Shown here piece by piece: positions 19,931-28,488 of a stretch of DNA of 64,000 nucleotides; positions within the stretch are counted from its first letter, which is position 1; each line of letters begins with the position of its first letter. Origin of the DNA: Demequina sp. NBRC 110055 (GTDB lineage Bacteria; Actinomycetota; Actinomycetes; Actinomycetales; Demequinaceae); NCBI RefSeq assembly GCF_002090135.1, contig NZ_BBRL01000004.1, positions 992,001-1,056,000 on the forward strand, given 5' to 3'. Under the pieces are notes generated by a model. The model had not been told where the DNA came from and ran no database searches. It saw nothing but the letters and a program-made list of their open reading frames with translations. The translations under genes and the position numbers were made by a program.

Positions 19931-20004
19931 GCCCTCGTAGCCCAATTGGCAGAGGCAGCCGACTTAAAATCGGCGCAGTGCGGGTTCGAGTCCCGCCGGG
20001 GGCA
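19931..20004 (+). tRNA. tRNA with anticodon UAA (Leu by codon), short variable loop
   Basis: The acceptor stem GCCCTCG/CGGGGGC closes 7 pairs (one T-G). A D-arm with GG, an anticodon stem GCCGA/TCGGC with loop CTTAAAA (anticodon TAA), a 5-nt variable loop GCAGT and a T-arm GCGGGTTCGAGTCCCGC follow; the discriminator base is A. The 3' CCA is not encoded. The anticodon reads UUA (Leu), yet bacterial tRNA-Leu normally has a long class II variable arm. CACAAT at 19916-19921 may be its -10 box. Confidence 0.85.
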
Positions 20005-20054
20005 CGGGGCGCGCCCAGGGAATGGGAGCGCGCCGGGGGTGGTTGCATAGGTTC

Positions 20055-21497
20055 GTGCCCCCGACGTCTGCCTCCGTGGGCCTGCGCTCGGAGCGCGGCC
20101 CCATCCTGCTGTCCCTGATGCTCGCGACCGCGCTCGTGGCTCTCGACGCGACGATCATCGCGACCGCCTCGTCCACCATCGCGACCGAATTGGGTTCATT
20201 TGCGCAGGTGCCGTGGCTGTTCTCCGCGTACCTCCTTGCACAGGCCGTCAGCACGCCACTCGCGGGCAGACTGTCCGACATCTTCGGACGCAAGAGCCTC
20301 ATCCTCGCCGGCGTCGCCGTGTTCCTTGCCGGCTCTGTCCTCTGCGGTGCCGCGTGGTCGATGGGCGCGCTGATCGCGGGCCGCGTTCTGCAGGGCCTGG
20401 GCGCGGGCGCGATCATGCCGGTGTCGCAGACTATCGCTGCGGATATCTACACACTCGAGGAGCGCGCCAAGGTCCAGGGGTACCTCGCCTCCGTGTGGGC
20501 GGCGTCATCGGTGCTAGGACCCACGCTGGGTGGAGTCTTCTCGGAGTTTCTCAGCTGGCGCTGGATCTTCTTCATCAACATCCCGCTGTGCGCCGTCGCC
20601 GTCTGGATGATCGTCCGCCGCTACCGCGAGACGCCGCTGCAGGGGGCGCGTGAGCCCATCGACTACACGGGCGCCGTGCTCCTCAGCGTGGGCTCCCCGC
20701 TGCTCTTGGTGGGCCTGCTCGAGGGCGGCACCACGTGGGCGTGGTCCTCGTGGCCGTCCGTGACGGTCCTCGGTGCTGGTGCCCTCTTGCTCGCGCTGTT
20801 CGTCCGCCACGCGCTCCGTGCCGCTCACCCGATCGTCGACCTACGGCTGCTGCGCCGGCGCGTGATTGGGGTCGCGACGGCGATCTCGCTCGTGGTGGGC
20901 ATGGTGGTGTTGGGGCTGTCGACCTACATCCCCATCTACGCTCAAGGCGTCCTCGGCTACGGGCCGTTGATCGCAGGCTTCGCGCTGGCGGCCATGACGG
21001 TGGGATGGCCGCTCACCGCCTCGAACTCGGGCCGCCTGTACCTGCGACTGGGCTTTCGACTCACCGCCATGATCGGCTCGGCTTTCGTCGTGGTGGGCGC
21101 CGCCGCCACGCTGACGCTGGGCGCAGAGACCCCGCTGATTGCGACCGCCGGCGCGACGTTCTTGGTGGGCGCGGGCATGGGGCTCACGGCGGTGCCGACT
21201 CTCGTCGCCGCGCAGTCGTCGGTCACTCACGGCATCCGCGGAGCGGTGACGGGCGTCAACGTGTTCGCGCGATCCCTGGGCTCGGCGCTCGGTGTGGCGA
21301 TCTGCGGCGCCATGGTCAACGCCACGGCCGAGGTGGGGGCCGATGGCGCCCCGCAGGGCGACGGCCTCATGGATGCCCTGCACCTGGTCTTCATCTTCAC
21401 CACGGTGTGCGCCGTGGTGCTCGCCGTGTTCACCACCGTGATGCCGCGCGACCGCGAGGCGGCTCGGCAGCGGCGCGCGGAGCAGGCTGCCGCCTAA
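20055..21497 (+). CDS. MFS drug-exporter-like transporter (DHA2/EmrB-QacA type)
   Basis: A roughly 480-aa protein with about 14 membrane helices. The first helix contains 'LVALDATIIATASSTIATEL', the DHA2 motif D1. The loop 'GRLSDIFGRKSLILAG' is MFS motif A, and 'LGPTLGGVFSEFLSWRWIFFINIP' is motif C with the family's RWIF signature. Relatives export drugs or toxic metabolites by proton antiport; the substrate is unknown. The start is uncertain: GTG 20055 gives a short cytoplasmic N-terminus, while an in-frame ATG at 20022 sits too close to an AGGG. The gene begins about 50 nt after the tRNA, with no partner regulator visible. Confidence 0.88.
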   Translation: MPPTSASVGLRSERGPILLSLMLATALVALDATIIATASSTIATELGSFAQVPWLFSAYLLAQAVSTPLAGRLSDIFGRKSLILAGVAVFLAGSVLCGAAWSMGALIAGRVLQGLGAGAIMPVSQTIAADIYTLEERAKVQGYLASVWAASSVLGPTLGGVFSEFLSWRWIFFINIPLCAVAVWMIVRRYRETPLQGAREPIDYTGAVLLSVGSPLLLVGLLEGGTTWAWSSWPSVTVLGAGALLLALFVRHALRAAHPIVDLRLLRRRVIGVATAISLVVGMVVLGLSTYIPIYAQGVLGYGPLIAGFALAAMTVGWPLTASNSGRLYLRLGFRLTAMIGSAFVVVGAAATLTLGAETPLIATAGATFLVGAGMGLTAVPTLVAAQSSVTHGIRGAVTGVNVFARSLGSALGVAICGAMVNATAEVGADGAPQGDGLMDALHLVFIFTTVCAVVLAVFTTVMPRDREAARQRRAEQAAA

Positions 21498-21925
21498 GCG
21501 CGGAGCTCGTTCACCAGGGCCTCGATGCGGCGCGCCCGGGTGGGTGCCTGCTTGGCCTGGTCGATCACGCGCAGGAGGTGGCGGCGCTGGCTCACGGTGC
21601 GCGCGTCGAACGTGTGGCGCAGTCCCGCACTCGCGAGCGCTCCGCCCACGTCGGCGGGCACCTGCACCGTGTCGGCGTCCGGGTCGAGCTCGACGGAGAC
21701 CGTGACGGACTCGCCCACCACGAGACCGGCCGCCTCCCGATGAGCCTTCGCGACGCCGATGAGGCTGCGCCCCTGCATCCGCGCGAGCGCGGTCGACCAC
21801 GTGTGGCCACCGACCGTGACCAACACGCGCGCCCGGGCGCCCCCGCCCAAGGAGGCCACGACAGCATCGGGCACCTCGAGGCCCCTCATCTTCTCGTGCG
21901 GCTCGACGACCGCGGTGAAGTCCAT
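21494..21925 (-). CDS. YdeI/DUF1905 family protein
   Basis: A 143-aa protein combining a DUF1905 beta-barrel domain (about 1-80: 'FTAVVEPHEK', 'VLVTVGGHTWSTALARMQGRSLIGV') with a C-terminal YdeI/OmpD-associated helical hairpin ('RHTFDARTVSQRRHLLRVIDQAKQAPTRARRIEALV'). No biochemical role is established; YdeI homologues were linked to bacteriocin resistance in enterobacteria. The ATG 21925 is chosen because minus-strand TAGCGT stands 7 nt upstream. The gene converges with the MFS gene (overlap 4 bp at their 3' ends) and diverges from yaeQ. Confidence 0.8.
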   Translation of the reverse strand: MDFTAVVEPHEKMRGLEVPDAVVASLGGGARARVLVTVGGHTWSTALARMQGRSLIGVAKAHREAAGLVVGESVTVSVELDPDADTVQVPADVGGALASAGLRHTFDARTVSQRRHLLRVIDQAKQAPTRARRIEALVNELRA

Positions 21926-21932
21926 GGCAATC

Positions 21933-21956
21933 ACGCTAGCGCCGCGCCCGTAGCCT
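21933..21956. promoter_or_regulatory. Back-to-back leaderless promoters
   Basis: Minus-strand TAGCGT (21933-21938) is 7 nt before the ATG at 21925, and plus-strand TAGCCT (21951-21956) is 6 nt before the ATG at 21963. The whole divergent intergenic region is only 37 bp. Confidence 0.6.
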
Positions 21957-21962
21957 TGCCCC

Positions 21963-22502
21963 ATGGCAGCCGGAGCGACCATCCACACCTTCGAGGTCCA
22001 ACTGGCGGACATGGACCGCGGCGTCTACGAGGATCTCGACCTACGCGTCGCTCGCCACCCGTCCGAGACCCCGGCCTTCCTCGTGACGCGCGTATTGGCG
22101 TACTGCCTCGAGTACGGCGAGGGCATCGCGTTCGGCGACGGCATCGCCACCACCGACGAGCCCGCCGTGATCGCCCGTGACCTCACCGGCGCGATCACCG
22201 CGTGGATCGAGGTTGGCGCGCCCGAGGCCGACCGCCTCCACCACGGCAGCCGGCTCGCCGAGCACACGACGGTGTACACGCATCGCGACCCGGCGAAGGT
22301 GCTCGCGCGCTGGGACGGCAAGCGCATCCACCGGCGCGAGGACATCGTGCTGCATGCGGTCGATGGCGCGTTTGTCGATGAGGTGGCGCGACGCCTCGAG
22401 CGGCGCAACCGCCTCACGGTGACGATGACGGAGCGCCACCTGTACGTCGAGATCAACGGCGACGCACTCGACACCCAGGTGACCGACCACCCGCTGGGCT
22501 GA
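21963..22502 (+). CDS. YaeQ family protein
   Basis: A 179-aa protein of the YaeQ family, which has a PD-(D/E)XK nuclease-like fold but no proven activity. Visible family features are 'HTFEVQLADMDRGVYEDLDLRVARHPSET', 'RVLAYCLEYGEGIAFGDGI', 'WIEVGAPEADRLHHGSR' and the end 'LYVEINGD'. The length agrees with the family (about 180). The gene stands alone under its own leaderless promoter, divergent from the YdeI-like gene. Confidence 0.88.
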   Translation: MAAGATIHTFEVQLADMDRGVYEDLDLRVARHPSETPAFLVTRVLAYCLEYGEGIAFGDGIATTDEPAVIARDLTGAITAWIEVGAPEADRLHHGSRLAEHTTVYTHRDPAKVLARWDGKRIHRREDIVLHAVDGAFVDEVARRLERRNRLTVTMTERHLYVEINGDALDTQVTDHPLG

Positions 22503-22653
22503 CGGCCCTCGGCGCCTGTGGAGCGTCCGTGCCGGCACGACGCGGGGTTTCGGTCCCCGATCACGCCCACAGCGAATCCCCCTTACGGCCGATGCCGAAG
22601 TGCAGGTCCCGTTCGTTACCCTGACAACGACCGCACCCTACGAGGAGGACCAC

Positions 22654-23451
22654 GTGGCCAGCCCCGTCTTCAGCAGCTCCAATAGCGCGTTCAAGCCCGG
22701 CGCGACCATCAACCAGGATGGCTCGACCGTGACGGCCGAGGACCTCCAGTCGCAGTTCGACGCCCCGAGCGCCACCGCGACCGACATGGGTCGCATGACC
22801 TACGAGGGTGTGACGACGAAGGCCGCCGGCATGATCGTGCTGGCCTTCATTGCCGCGATCCCCGGCTACCTGTTCCCGTCGACCGCAGGCCTGATGATCT
22901 CGGGCCTCGCCGGCTTCGTGCTTGCGATGGTGCTCGTGTTCCAGCGCACCACGAACCCCGTGCTCGCGATGATCTACGCCGGGGTCGAGGGCTACTTCCT
23001 CGGTGCGCTGTCGATCTACATCGAGACCGGCTTCGACGTGCCCGGCGCGGCCATGCAGGCGCTGCTCGCGACTGCCGTGACCTCGGGCGTGTGCCTGTAC
23101 CTCTATCGCACCGGCAAGGTGCGCTACACGTCGAAGATGCGCAAGATCCTGATCATCGGCGGCATCTCGTACCTGCTGTTCTCCCTGGTCAACCTGGGTG
23201 TGATGATCTTCGGCGGAACCGACTCCGCGTGGGGCCTGCGCTCCGGCTGGTTGGGTGTCGCGATCGGCCTGGTCGCCGTCGGCCTCGCCTGCATCTCGCT
23301 CATCGCGGACTTCGACTTCATCGAGAACGGCGTGAAGCGCGGCATCCCGCAGAAGTACGAGTGGACCGCGGCGTTCGGCCTGGTCGTCACGCTCGTGTGG
23401 ATGTACACCGAGTTCCTGCGCCTCATCGCAATCCTGCAGGGCCGCGACTAG
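22654..23451 (+). CDS. Bax inhibitor-1/YccA family membrane protein
   Basis: A 265-aa membrane protein with seven hydrophobic segments after a soluble N-terminus of about 65 residues. Family features are 'FQRTTNPVLAMIYAGVEGYFLGALSIY' and the C-terminal 'DFDFIENGVKRGIPQKYEWTAAFGL' with the paired acidic residues that gate Ca2+/H+ leak in bacterial BsYetJ. The actinobacterial 'MASPVFSSSNSAF...' start is matched by GTG 22654 with GAGGAGG upstream. TACCCT near 22617-22622 is a plausible -10 box. Its physiological role in bacteria is not settled. Confidence 0.9.
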   Translation: MASPVFSSSNSAFKPGATINQDGSTVTAEDLQSQFDAPSATATDMGRMTYEGVTTKAAGMIVLAFIAAIPGYLFPSTAGLMISGLAGFVLAMVLVFQRTTNPVLAMIYAGVEGYFLGALSIYIETGFDVPGAAMQALLATAVTSGVCLYLYRTGKVRYTSKMRKILIIGGISYLLFSLVNLGVMIFGGTDSAWGLRSGWLGVAIGLVAVGLACISLIADFDFIENGVKRGIPQKYEWTAAFGLVVTLVWMYTEFLRLIAILQGRD

Positions 23452-23469
23452 GCTCTCCGCTTCTCACCG

Positions 23470-23513
23470 CGACCGCCCCGGCACGGCCTCACTGGCCACG
23501 CCGCGGGCGGTCG
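23470..23513. terminator. Weak hairpin after the Bax-inhibitor-like gene
   Basis: CGACCGCCC at 23470-23478 pairs with GGGCGGTCG at 23505-23513; the loop holds a small GGCC/GGCC stem. It lies 18 nt after the stop. Confidence 0.4.
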
Positions 23514-23528
23514 TCGTGTCGGTGGCGC

Positions 23529-23534
23529 TAGTCT
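23529..23534 (+). promoter_or_regulatory. -10 box for a leaderless start of the CE7 esterase gene
   Basis: TAGTCT followed by CGCCGC and then the ATG at 23541; there is no ribosome-binding site. Confidence 0.6.
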
Positions 23535-23540
23535 CGCCGC

Positions 23541-24533
23541 ATGCCTCAGTTCGATCTGCCGCTGCCGGAGCTCGAAACCTACCGACCCCAGGTGCGTGAA
23601 CCCGCCGACTTCGACGAGTTCTGGTCCGCGACGCTCGCCGAGGCTCGGTCATTCCCCCTCGACCTCCGGATGGCCGATGCCGGGGCCTCCTTGGCGCTCG
23701 TCGACGTCCAGGACGTGACATTCGCGGGCTTCGGTGGGCAGCCCATCAAGGCGTGGCTGGCCCGTCCGCGCGGGGCCGATGCCCCACTCCCGTGTGTGGT
23801 CGAGGTCGCCGGATACGGGGGCGGCAGGGGGCTACCTATCGAGCACACCCTGTGGCCCGCGGCCGGGGTCGCGACCCTGTGGATCGACTCGCGCGGGCAG
23901 GGGTCGAACTGGGGCTCCGGAGGGCACACTCCCGATGTGGGGGCGAGTGGGCCGGCCTCGGATGGAGTGATGACCCGCGGCATCGAGAGCCCTCACGACC
24001 ACTACTACCGGCGCCTCTTCACCGATGCGGTGCGCGGCGTCGAGGCGGCGCGGTCCATCGACGGCATCGACCCGTCTCAGATCTTCTTCGCGGGCACCTC
24101 GCAGGGCGGGGGAGTGGCGCTCGCTGTCGCGGGGCTCGCCGACGGGCTTGCCGGCGTCATGGCCGATGTGCCATTCCTGTGCCATATCGAACGAGCCATC
24201 GCGATCACGGATGAGAGGCCCTACGCCGAGGTGGTGCGCTACCTGTCGGTGCACCGTGGCACCCGCGACCGCGTGCTCGACACGCTGTCCTACCTCGACG
24301 GCGCCAATCACGCGAAGCGAGCGACCGCGCCGCTGCTCAGCTCCGTCGCCCTGCGCGACGCGACCTGTCCGCCGTCGACCGTGTATGCCGCGTTCAACGC
24401 CTACGGCTCGCTCGCCAGTGAGGCGCCGACCACCGAGATGGTCGTGTACGAGGACAACGAACACGAGGGAGGCGCCGGCCACCAGGTGGCGCGACGCCTC
24501 GCCTTCGTGCGCGCGTTGACGCGGGAGTCCTAA
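23541..24533 (+). CDS. Acetylxylan esterase / cephalosporin-C deacetylase (CE7)
   Basis: A 330-aa alpha/beta hydrolase of carbohydrate esterase family 7, which removes acetyl groups from xylo-oligosaccharides and related esters in the cytosol. The CE7 start 'FDLPLPELETYRP', 'SRGQG' near 117-121 and 'HDHYYRRLFTDAVRGVEAA' are typical. The catalytic triad is S187 ('GTSQGGG'), D273 ('LRDATCPPS') and H308 ('NEHEGG'). There is no signal peptide, so it acts on imported oligosaccharides. It has no xylan-utilisation neighbours; the gene is monocistronic and converges with msrA. Confidence 0.92.
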   Translation: MPQFDLPLPELETYRPQVREPADFDEFWSATLAEARSFPLDLRMADAGASLALVDVQDVTFAGFGGQPIKAWLARPRGADAPLPCVVEVAGYGGGRGLPIEHTLWPAAGVATLWIDSRGQGSNWGSGGHTPDVGASGPASDGVMTRGIESPHDHYYRRLFTDAVRGVEAARSIDGIDPSQIFFAGTSQGGGVALAVAGLADGLAGVMADVPFLCHIERAIAITDERPYAEVVRYLSVHRGTRDRVLDTLSYLDGANHAKRATAPLLSSVALRDATCPPSTVYAAFNAYGSLASEAPTTEMVVYEDNEHEGGAGHQVARRLAFVRALTRES

Positions 24534-24554
24534 GGTCTTGGCGGGCCCGCGGGG

Positions 24555-25202
24555 CTACGCGTACGACGCCTGGCAGAAGCCGTGGTTGCAGTAGCCGCCG
24601 GGGTTCTTGTGCAGATAGCCCTGGTGGTAGTCCTCGGCGTAGTAGAAGACGCCGTCACCGGCCTCCTCGGCGGGCACGATCTGCGTGGTGATCTTCCCGA
24701 AGCCCTTGTCGGCAAGCGCGGCCTGATACTTCTCGCGTGAGTGCTCGGCGGCGATCTGCTGTTCGGGCGTGGTGGTGAAGATTGCCGAGCGGTATTGGGT
24801 GCCGATGTCGCCGCCCTGGCGGTGCAGCGTGGTGGGGTCGTGGTTCTCCCAGAAGCGCGCGAACAGCGTCTCGAGCGAGACCTTGGCGGGGTCGTAGACC
24901 ACCTGGACCGTTTCGGCGTGACCCGTCCTGGCGGTGCAGGTCTCCTGATAGGTGGGGTTGGTGGTCCAGCCGCCCATGTATCCCACGGCGGTCGAGTACA
25001 CGCCGTCGGTCTGCCAGTAGATGCGCTCGGCCCCCCAGAAGCAGCCCATCCCCACGTAGAGCACCTCGTGACCCTCGGGCCACGGCTCGGTCAGGGGGGT
25101 GCCGAGGACGACGTGGCGGTCGGCGATCTCGAAGCCCACGTCGCGTCCCGGGAGGGCCTCGTCGGCAGTGATCATGCGGGTCTTGTCGGTTCCGAAAAGC
25201 AT
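24555..25202 (-). CDS. msrA: Peptide methionine sulfoxide reductase MsrA
   Basis: A 215-aa enzyme that reduces methionine-S-sulfoxide in proteins and free methionine. The catalytic motif GCFWGAER is at 53-60 with Cys54 as the nucleophile. '[18 protein letters not shown]', 'VQVVYDP' and '[13 protein letters not shown]' follow. C-terminal 'GYCNHG' holds a possible resolving Cys. The N-terminal '[20 protein letters not shown]' is typical of actinobacterial MsrA and supports ATG 25202, preceded by GGAAGGGAG. No MsrB is in the window. Confidence 0.95.
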   Translation of the reverse strand: MLFGTDKTRMITADEALPGRDVGFEIADRHVVLGTPLTEPWPEGHEVLYVGMGCFWGAERIYWQTDGVYSTAVGYMGGWTTNPTYQETCTARTGHAETVQVVYDPAKVSLETLFARFWENHDPTTLHRQGGDIGTQYRSAIFTTTPEQQIAAEHSREKYQAALADKGFGKITTQIVPAEEAGDGVFYYAEDYHQGYLHKNPGGYCNHGFCQASYA

Positions 25203-25289
25203 GGGTGGTGCTCCCTTCCGTGCAGGTCTAACGCAGTAACCGGTGTTGCTGTTCCGCGCGTGCGCGCGGTGTCTGTCACAGGGCCGCGT

Positions 25290-25295
25290 TAGGCT
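25290..25295 (+). promoter_or_regulatory. -10 box for a leaderless start of the AI-2E exporter gene
   Basis: TAGGCT followed by CGGCGC and the ATG at 25302; no ribosome-binding site is present. Confidence 0.6.
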
Positions 25296-25301
25296 CGGCG
25301 C

Positions 25302-26711
25302 ATGGTTGACACCGAGCATTCTTCCAGCGTGCCAAGGGACGACGTGCTACGCCGCGTCCCCCTGGGTCTGCGCGTGGGCGCCGCGTGGTCGTGGCGCCTC
25401 ATCGTGCTCGGCATCGTGCTGGTCGCGTTCTTCTACATCTTCACCACGCTGTCGACCCTCTTCGTGCCGCTCATCATCGCGCTGCTGATCGCCGCTCCCC
25501 TCGAGCGGGTGGTGCACCACATGGAGCGGTGGCACATTCCGCGCGGACTCGGTGCGTTGTTGTCGATCCTTGCGCTGCTGGGCATCGTCTCGTTCCTGCT
25601 CGGAGCCGCCTCCACGTCCATCGTCTCCGGCTTCGGAGATTTGCGTGACGCGGCGATCGAGGGCTTCCAGACCTTCACCGACTGGCTCGCGACTGGCCCG
25701 CTTCACATGAGCCAGGAGCAGCTCGACGGGTACGTCGAGCAGGTGCAGGGCTTCGCGACCGACAACGTCAGCGGACTTGCGAGCGGTGCCTTGGGAGCGG
25801 CCTCCACCATCGGCGGGGTGGTGGCCGGCATGGTCATCGCCCTGTTCGCCCTGTTCTTCTTCCTGCGCGACGGCCGTAAGTTGTGGCTGTGGACCGCGCG
25901 GATCGCGCCGGGTAACGCCACCGACCGGGTGGACAACGCGGGAATTCACGCATGGAACACGCTGCGCCGCTACACCCAAACGACGGTCTTCGTCGCCTTC
26001 GTGGACGCGGTCGGCATCGGCCTTGCGGCGTGGCTCCTGGGCGTGCCGCTCGCGCTTCCCATCGCGATCCTGGTGTTCCTGTTCTCCTTCATCCCGATGT
26101 TCGGTGCGACCCTGTCGGGCGCGATCGCGTCGCTCGTTGCGCTCGTCGACGGCGGCTGGACCACAGCGCTGCTGATGCTGGGCGCCGTGCTTCTGGTGCA
26201 GCAGCTCGAAGGTAACGTGCTGTACCCCTGGCTTTTCGGCAAGGCACTTAGCCTGCACCCTCTCGTGGTGCTGCTGACCATCTCGGCCGGAACCCTGACA
26301 CTGGGCCTCGTGGGTGCGGTGATCGCCGTGCCGATCGTGTCCTTCTTCTACGCCTTCTCTCGGGCATTGCGTGATGAGTACAAGCCCGACGAAGAAGAGG
26401 TGCCCCCCATCACGTCCCAGGTGCCCGTGTTCGCCCAACGTTCACGCCAGATCGTCCAGCGTGCCCGCGGCCGCATGGGCCGCACCAGCGACATCGCTGT
26501 CTCCGGGCAGCAGCCCGTGGCCTCGAGCGACCTTCCCGACAGCTCCGCGACGGACACCGCCACCGGAAGCGCGTCGACGGTGGACGAGGAAGAGCTGCCC
26601 CCCTCGACGGGACAGATCCGCGTGCGACGGTCCGAGGGCCGCGACGATGACAATCATGTCGGCGACGACTCGGATAGCGACGAGCGGGGCGAGACAGACC
26701 CCGGACGCTGA
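25302..26711 (+). CDS. AI-2E family transporter (PerM/TqsA type)
   Basis: A 469-aa membrane protein of the AI-2E/PerM exporter family with about eight helices. A helical pair ('[34 protein letters not shown]') is followed by a long extracytoplasmic section, then '[11 protein letters not shown]' and the conserved '[29 protein letters not shown]'. '[30 protein letters not shown]' is the family's C-terminal signature. Residues from about 360 on form an acidic disordered tail. Some relatives export autoinducer-2, others act as Na+/H+ antiporters; which applies is unknown. It is followed by the RNA methyltransferase gene after 1 nt. Confidence 0.88.
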   Translation: MVDTEHSSSVPRDDVLRRVPLGLRVGAAWSWRLIVLGIVLVAFFYIFTTLSTLFVPLIIALLIAAPLERVVHHMERWHIPRGLGALLSILALLGIVSFLLGAASTSIVSGFGDLRDAAIEGFQTFTDWLATGPLHMSQEQLDGYVEQVQGFATDNVSGLASGALGAASTIGGVVAGMVIALFALFFFLRDGRKLWLWTARIAPGNATDRVDNAGIHAWNTLRRYTQTTVFVAFVDAVGIGLAAWLLGVPLALPIAILVFLFSFIPMFGATLSGAIASLVALVDGGWTTALLMLGAVLLVQQLEGNVLYPWLFGKALSLHPLVVLLTISAGTLTLGLVGAVIAVPIVSFFYAFSRALRDEYKPDEEEVPPITSQVPVFAQRSRQIVQRARGRMGRTSDIAVSGQQPVASSDLPDSSATDTATGSASTVDEEELPPSTGQIRVRRSEGRDDDNHVGDDSDSDERGETDPGR

Positions 26712-26712
26712 G

Positions 26713-27858
26713 ATGCAGTGCGACTACTGGGACGCGGGCGTCTGCCGCTCGTGCACCCTCATCGAGACGCCGTATGCGCGTCAACTCGCCGACAAGCAGA
26801 CTCACGTCGAGACGCTGCTCGCACCCCTCGCGCCCGACCTCGCGTGGCTGAGCCCCGTCGGATCTGCCGAGTCGGGCTTCCGTACGAAGGCGAAGATGGT
26901 CGTGGCGGGCACCACCGACGCGCCCACGCTCGGCATCCTCGACGCGGCCGGTCACGGCACCGACCTGCAACACTGCGGGCTCTATCCCGAGCCGCTCGCC
27001 GCGGCGTTCCCGGTCCTCGCCGACTTCGTCACGCGCGCCAGGCTCGAGCCCTACTCGGTGCCCCACCGCCGCGGCGAACTGAAGCACATCCTCGTCACCC
27101 TCGCGCCCGATGACCGCCTCATGGTGCGGTTCGTCATGCGCTCCACCGAGGCCCACACCCGCCTGGTAAAGCATCTGCCCTGGCTGCGCGAGGCGCTGCC
27201 GTCGCTCCACGTGGCGACGCTCAACGTGCTCCCCGAACACAAGGCGGTGACCGAGGGCGAGCGCGAGATCGTCCTGACCGACGCCGACACGCTCCCCATC
27301 ACCCTCGGTGCCGTGCCGCTCCACCTCGGCCCTCGCAGCTTCTTTCAGACCAACACGGAGGTCGCGATGCGGCTGTACGCGCAGGTCGCGGACTGGGTCA
27401 ACGAGGTCGCCCCCGCGACATTGTGGGACCTGTATTGCGGGGTGGGCGGGCTCGCGCTCCACAGCCTCGCGCGCGGCCGCACCGTGACCGGTGTAGAGAT
27501 CTCCGACGCCGCGATCGACGCGGCGCGCCTGAGCGCGGCGCAGATGGCTCAGGCGGGCGTCGTCGGAGCGGATCGCGTCACCTTTGTGGCGGCCGATGCC
27601 GTGGCGTGGGCGGGCGAGCAGGCGTCGCGCCCCGAGGCCGTCGTGGTCAATCCACCGCGTCGAGGCCTGGGAAGTGAGCTCACCGCGTGGCTCGAGAGCT
27701 CGGGCACCGACGCGATTATCTACTCCAGCTGCAACCCCGCCACACTCGCGCGGGACATGGCGGACATGCCGTCCTACGTAGCCCGCACGGCCCGACTCTT
27801 CGACATGTTCCCGCACACGGGGCACGGCGAGGTCGCCGTCCTGATGACCCGCCGGTAG
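26713..27858 (+). CDS. rlmC: 23S rRNA (uracil-C5) methyltransferase, RlmC/RumB type
   Basis: A 381-aa SAM-dependent RNA m5U methyltransferase. Four cysteines of the [4Fe-4S] site are C3, C11, C14 ('MQCDYWDAGVCRSC') and C88 ('LQHCGLYPE'). The SAM-binding part reads 'FFQTNTEVAMRLY', 'LWDLYCGVGGLALH' and 'VTGVEISDAAI'. 'VVNPPRRGLG' and 'YSSCNPATLARD' provide the catalytic loop and nucleophilic Cys. The N-terminal cluster without a TRAM domain favours RlmC (U747) over RlmD, but the target uridine is inferred. The ATG lies 1 nt after the exporter stop, suggesting coupled translation. Confidence 0.9.
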   Translation: MQCDYWDAGVCRSCTLIETPYARQLADKQTHVETLLAPLAPDLAWLSPVGSAESGFRTKAKMVVAGTTDAPTLGILDAAGHGTDLQHCGLYPEPLAAAFPVLADFVTRARLEPYSVPHRRGELKHILVTLAPDDRLMVRFVMRSTEAHTRLVKHLPWLREALPSLHVATLNVLPEHKAVTEGEREIVLTDADTLPITLGAVPLHLGPRSFFQTNTEVAMRLYAQVADWVNEVAPATLWDLYCGVGGLALHSLARGRTVTGVEISDAAIDAARLSAAQMAQAGVVGADRVTFVAADAVAWAGEQASRPEAVVVNPPRRGLGSELTAWLESSGTDAIIYSSCNPATLARDMADMPSYVARTARLFDMFPHTGHGEVAVLMTRR

Positions 27859-27899
27859 CGCTGCGGCCCGCCGGCCACGAGGGCAGGCGGGCCGCAGCG
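27859..27899. terminator. Bidirectional terminator between rlmC and greA
   Basis: CGCTGCGGCCCGCC at 27859-27872 pairs with GGCGGGCCGCAGCG at 27886-27899 (14 bp, 13-nt loop), immediately after the rlmC stop and before the convergent greA stop. Confidence 0.8.
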
Positions 27900-27914
27900 A
27901 CCGGTATGCGGCGC

Positions 27915-28400
27915 TTACCCGGTGAAGGGCTCCACCGCGATCACCTTGACGGGGATCTGGTTGCCATTGGGGGCCTCGTACGACGTCTCGTCGCCGACCT
28001 TCTTGCCCACGAGCGCGGCGCCGAGGGGCGACTGCGCGGAAAACACGTCGATGTCGGTGCCGCCGGCCACCTCGCGGGAGCCCACGAGGAAGCGCATCTC
28101 ACGGCCCATGACCTCGGCGGTGACGACGGTGCCGGAGGCGACCTCGTCGGCCGCAGCGGCCTCGCCCACGGTGGCGGTCTCCAGCAGGTGACGCAGCTGC
28201 TGAATACGCGCCTCCTGCTTCGCCTGCTCCTCGCGCGCGGCGTGGTAGCCGCCGTTTTCCTTGAGGTCACCCTCTTGGCGGCGCTCGTCGATCTCCTTGG
28301 CGATCGCGGCGCGACCCTCACCGGTGAGGTGGTCGTACTCCGCCTGCAGGCGGTCGTAGGCCTCCTGGGTCAGCCAGGTGCCGGTGGTGTCTTCAGACAC
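27915..28400 (-). CDS. greA: Transcription elongation factor GreA
   Basis: A 161-aa factor that inserts into the RNA polymerase secondary channel and stimulates cleavage of backtracked RNA. An N-terminal coiled coil (about 8-75: 'LTQEAYDRLQAEYDHLTGEGRAAIAKEIDERRQEGDLKENGGY' region) carries the tip acidic residues. The C-terminal FKBP-like domain ends 'SPLGAALVGKKVGDETSYEAPNG'. The GTG start is supported by AGGGAGGAA seven nt upstream. The Actinobacteria order greA-DUF4307 is kept. Confidence 0.97.
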   Translation of the reverse strand: MSEDTTGTWLTQEAYDRLQAEYDHLTGEGRAAIAKEIDERRQEGDLKENGGYHAAREEQAKQEARIQQLRHLLETATVGEAAAADEVASGTVVTAEVMGREMRFLVGSREVAGGTDIDVFSAQSPLGAALVGKKVGDETSYEAPNGNQIPVKVIAVEPFTG

Positions 28401-28488
28401 GGGTTCCTCCCTTGCGACGTGCGCGTGTTGCGAGCGTGACTGGACAGGTTAGCAACAGGTGACGCAGAACGGAAAGAAGCGTCGCGCG

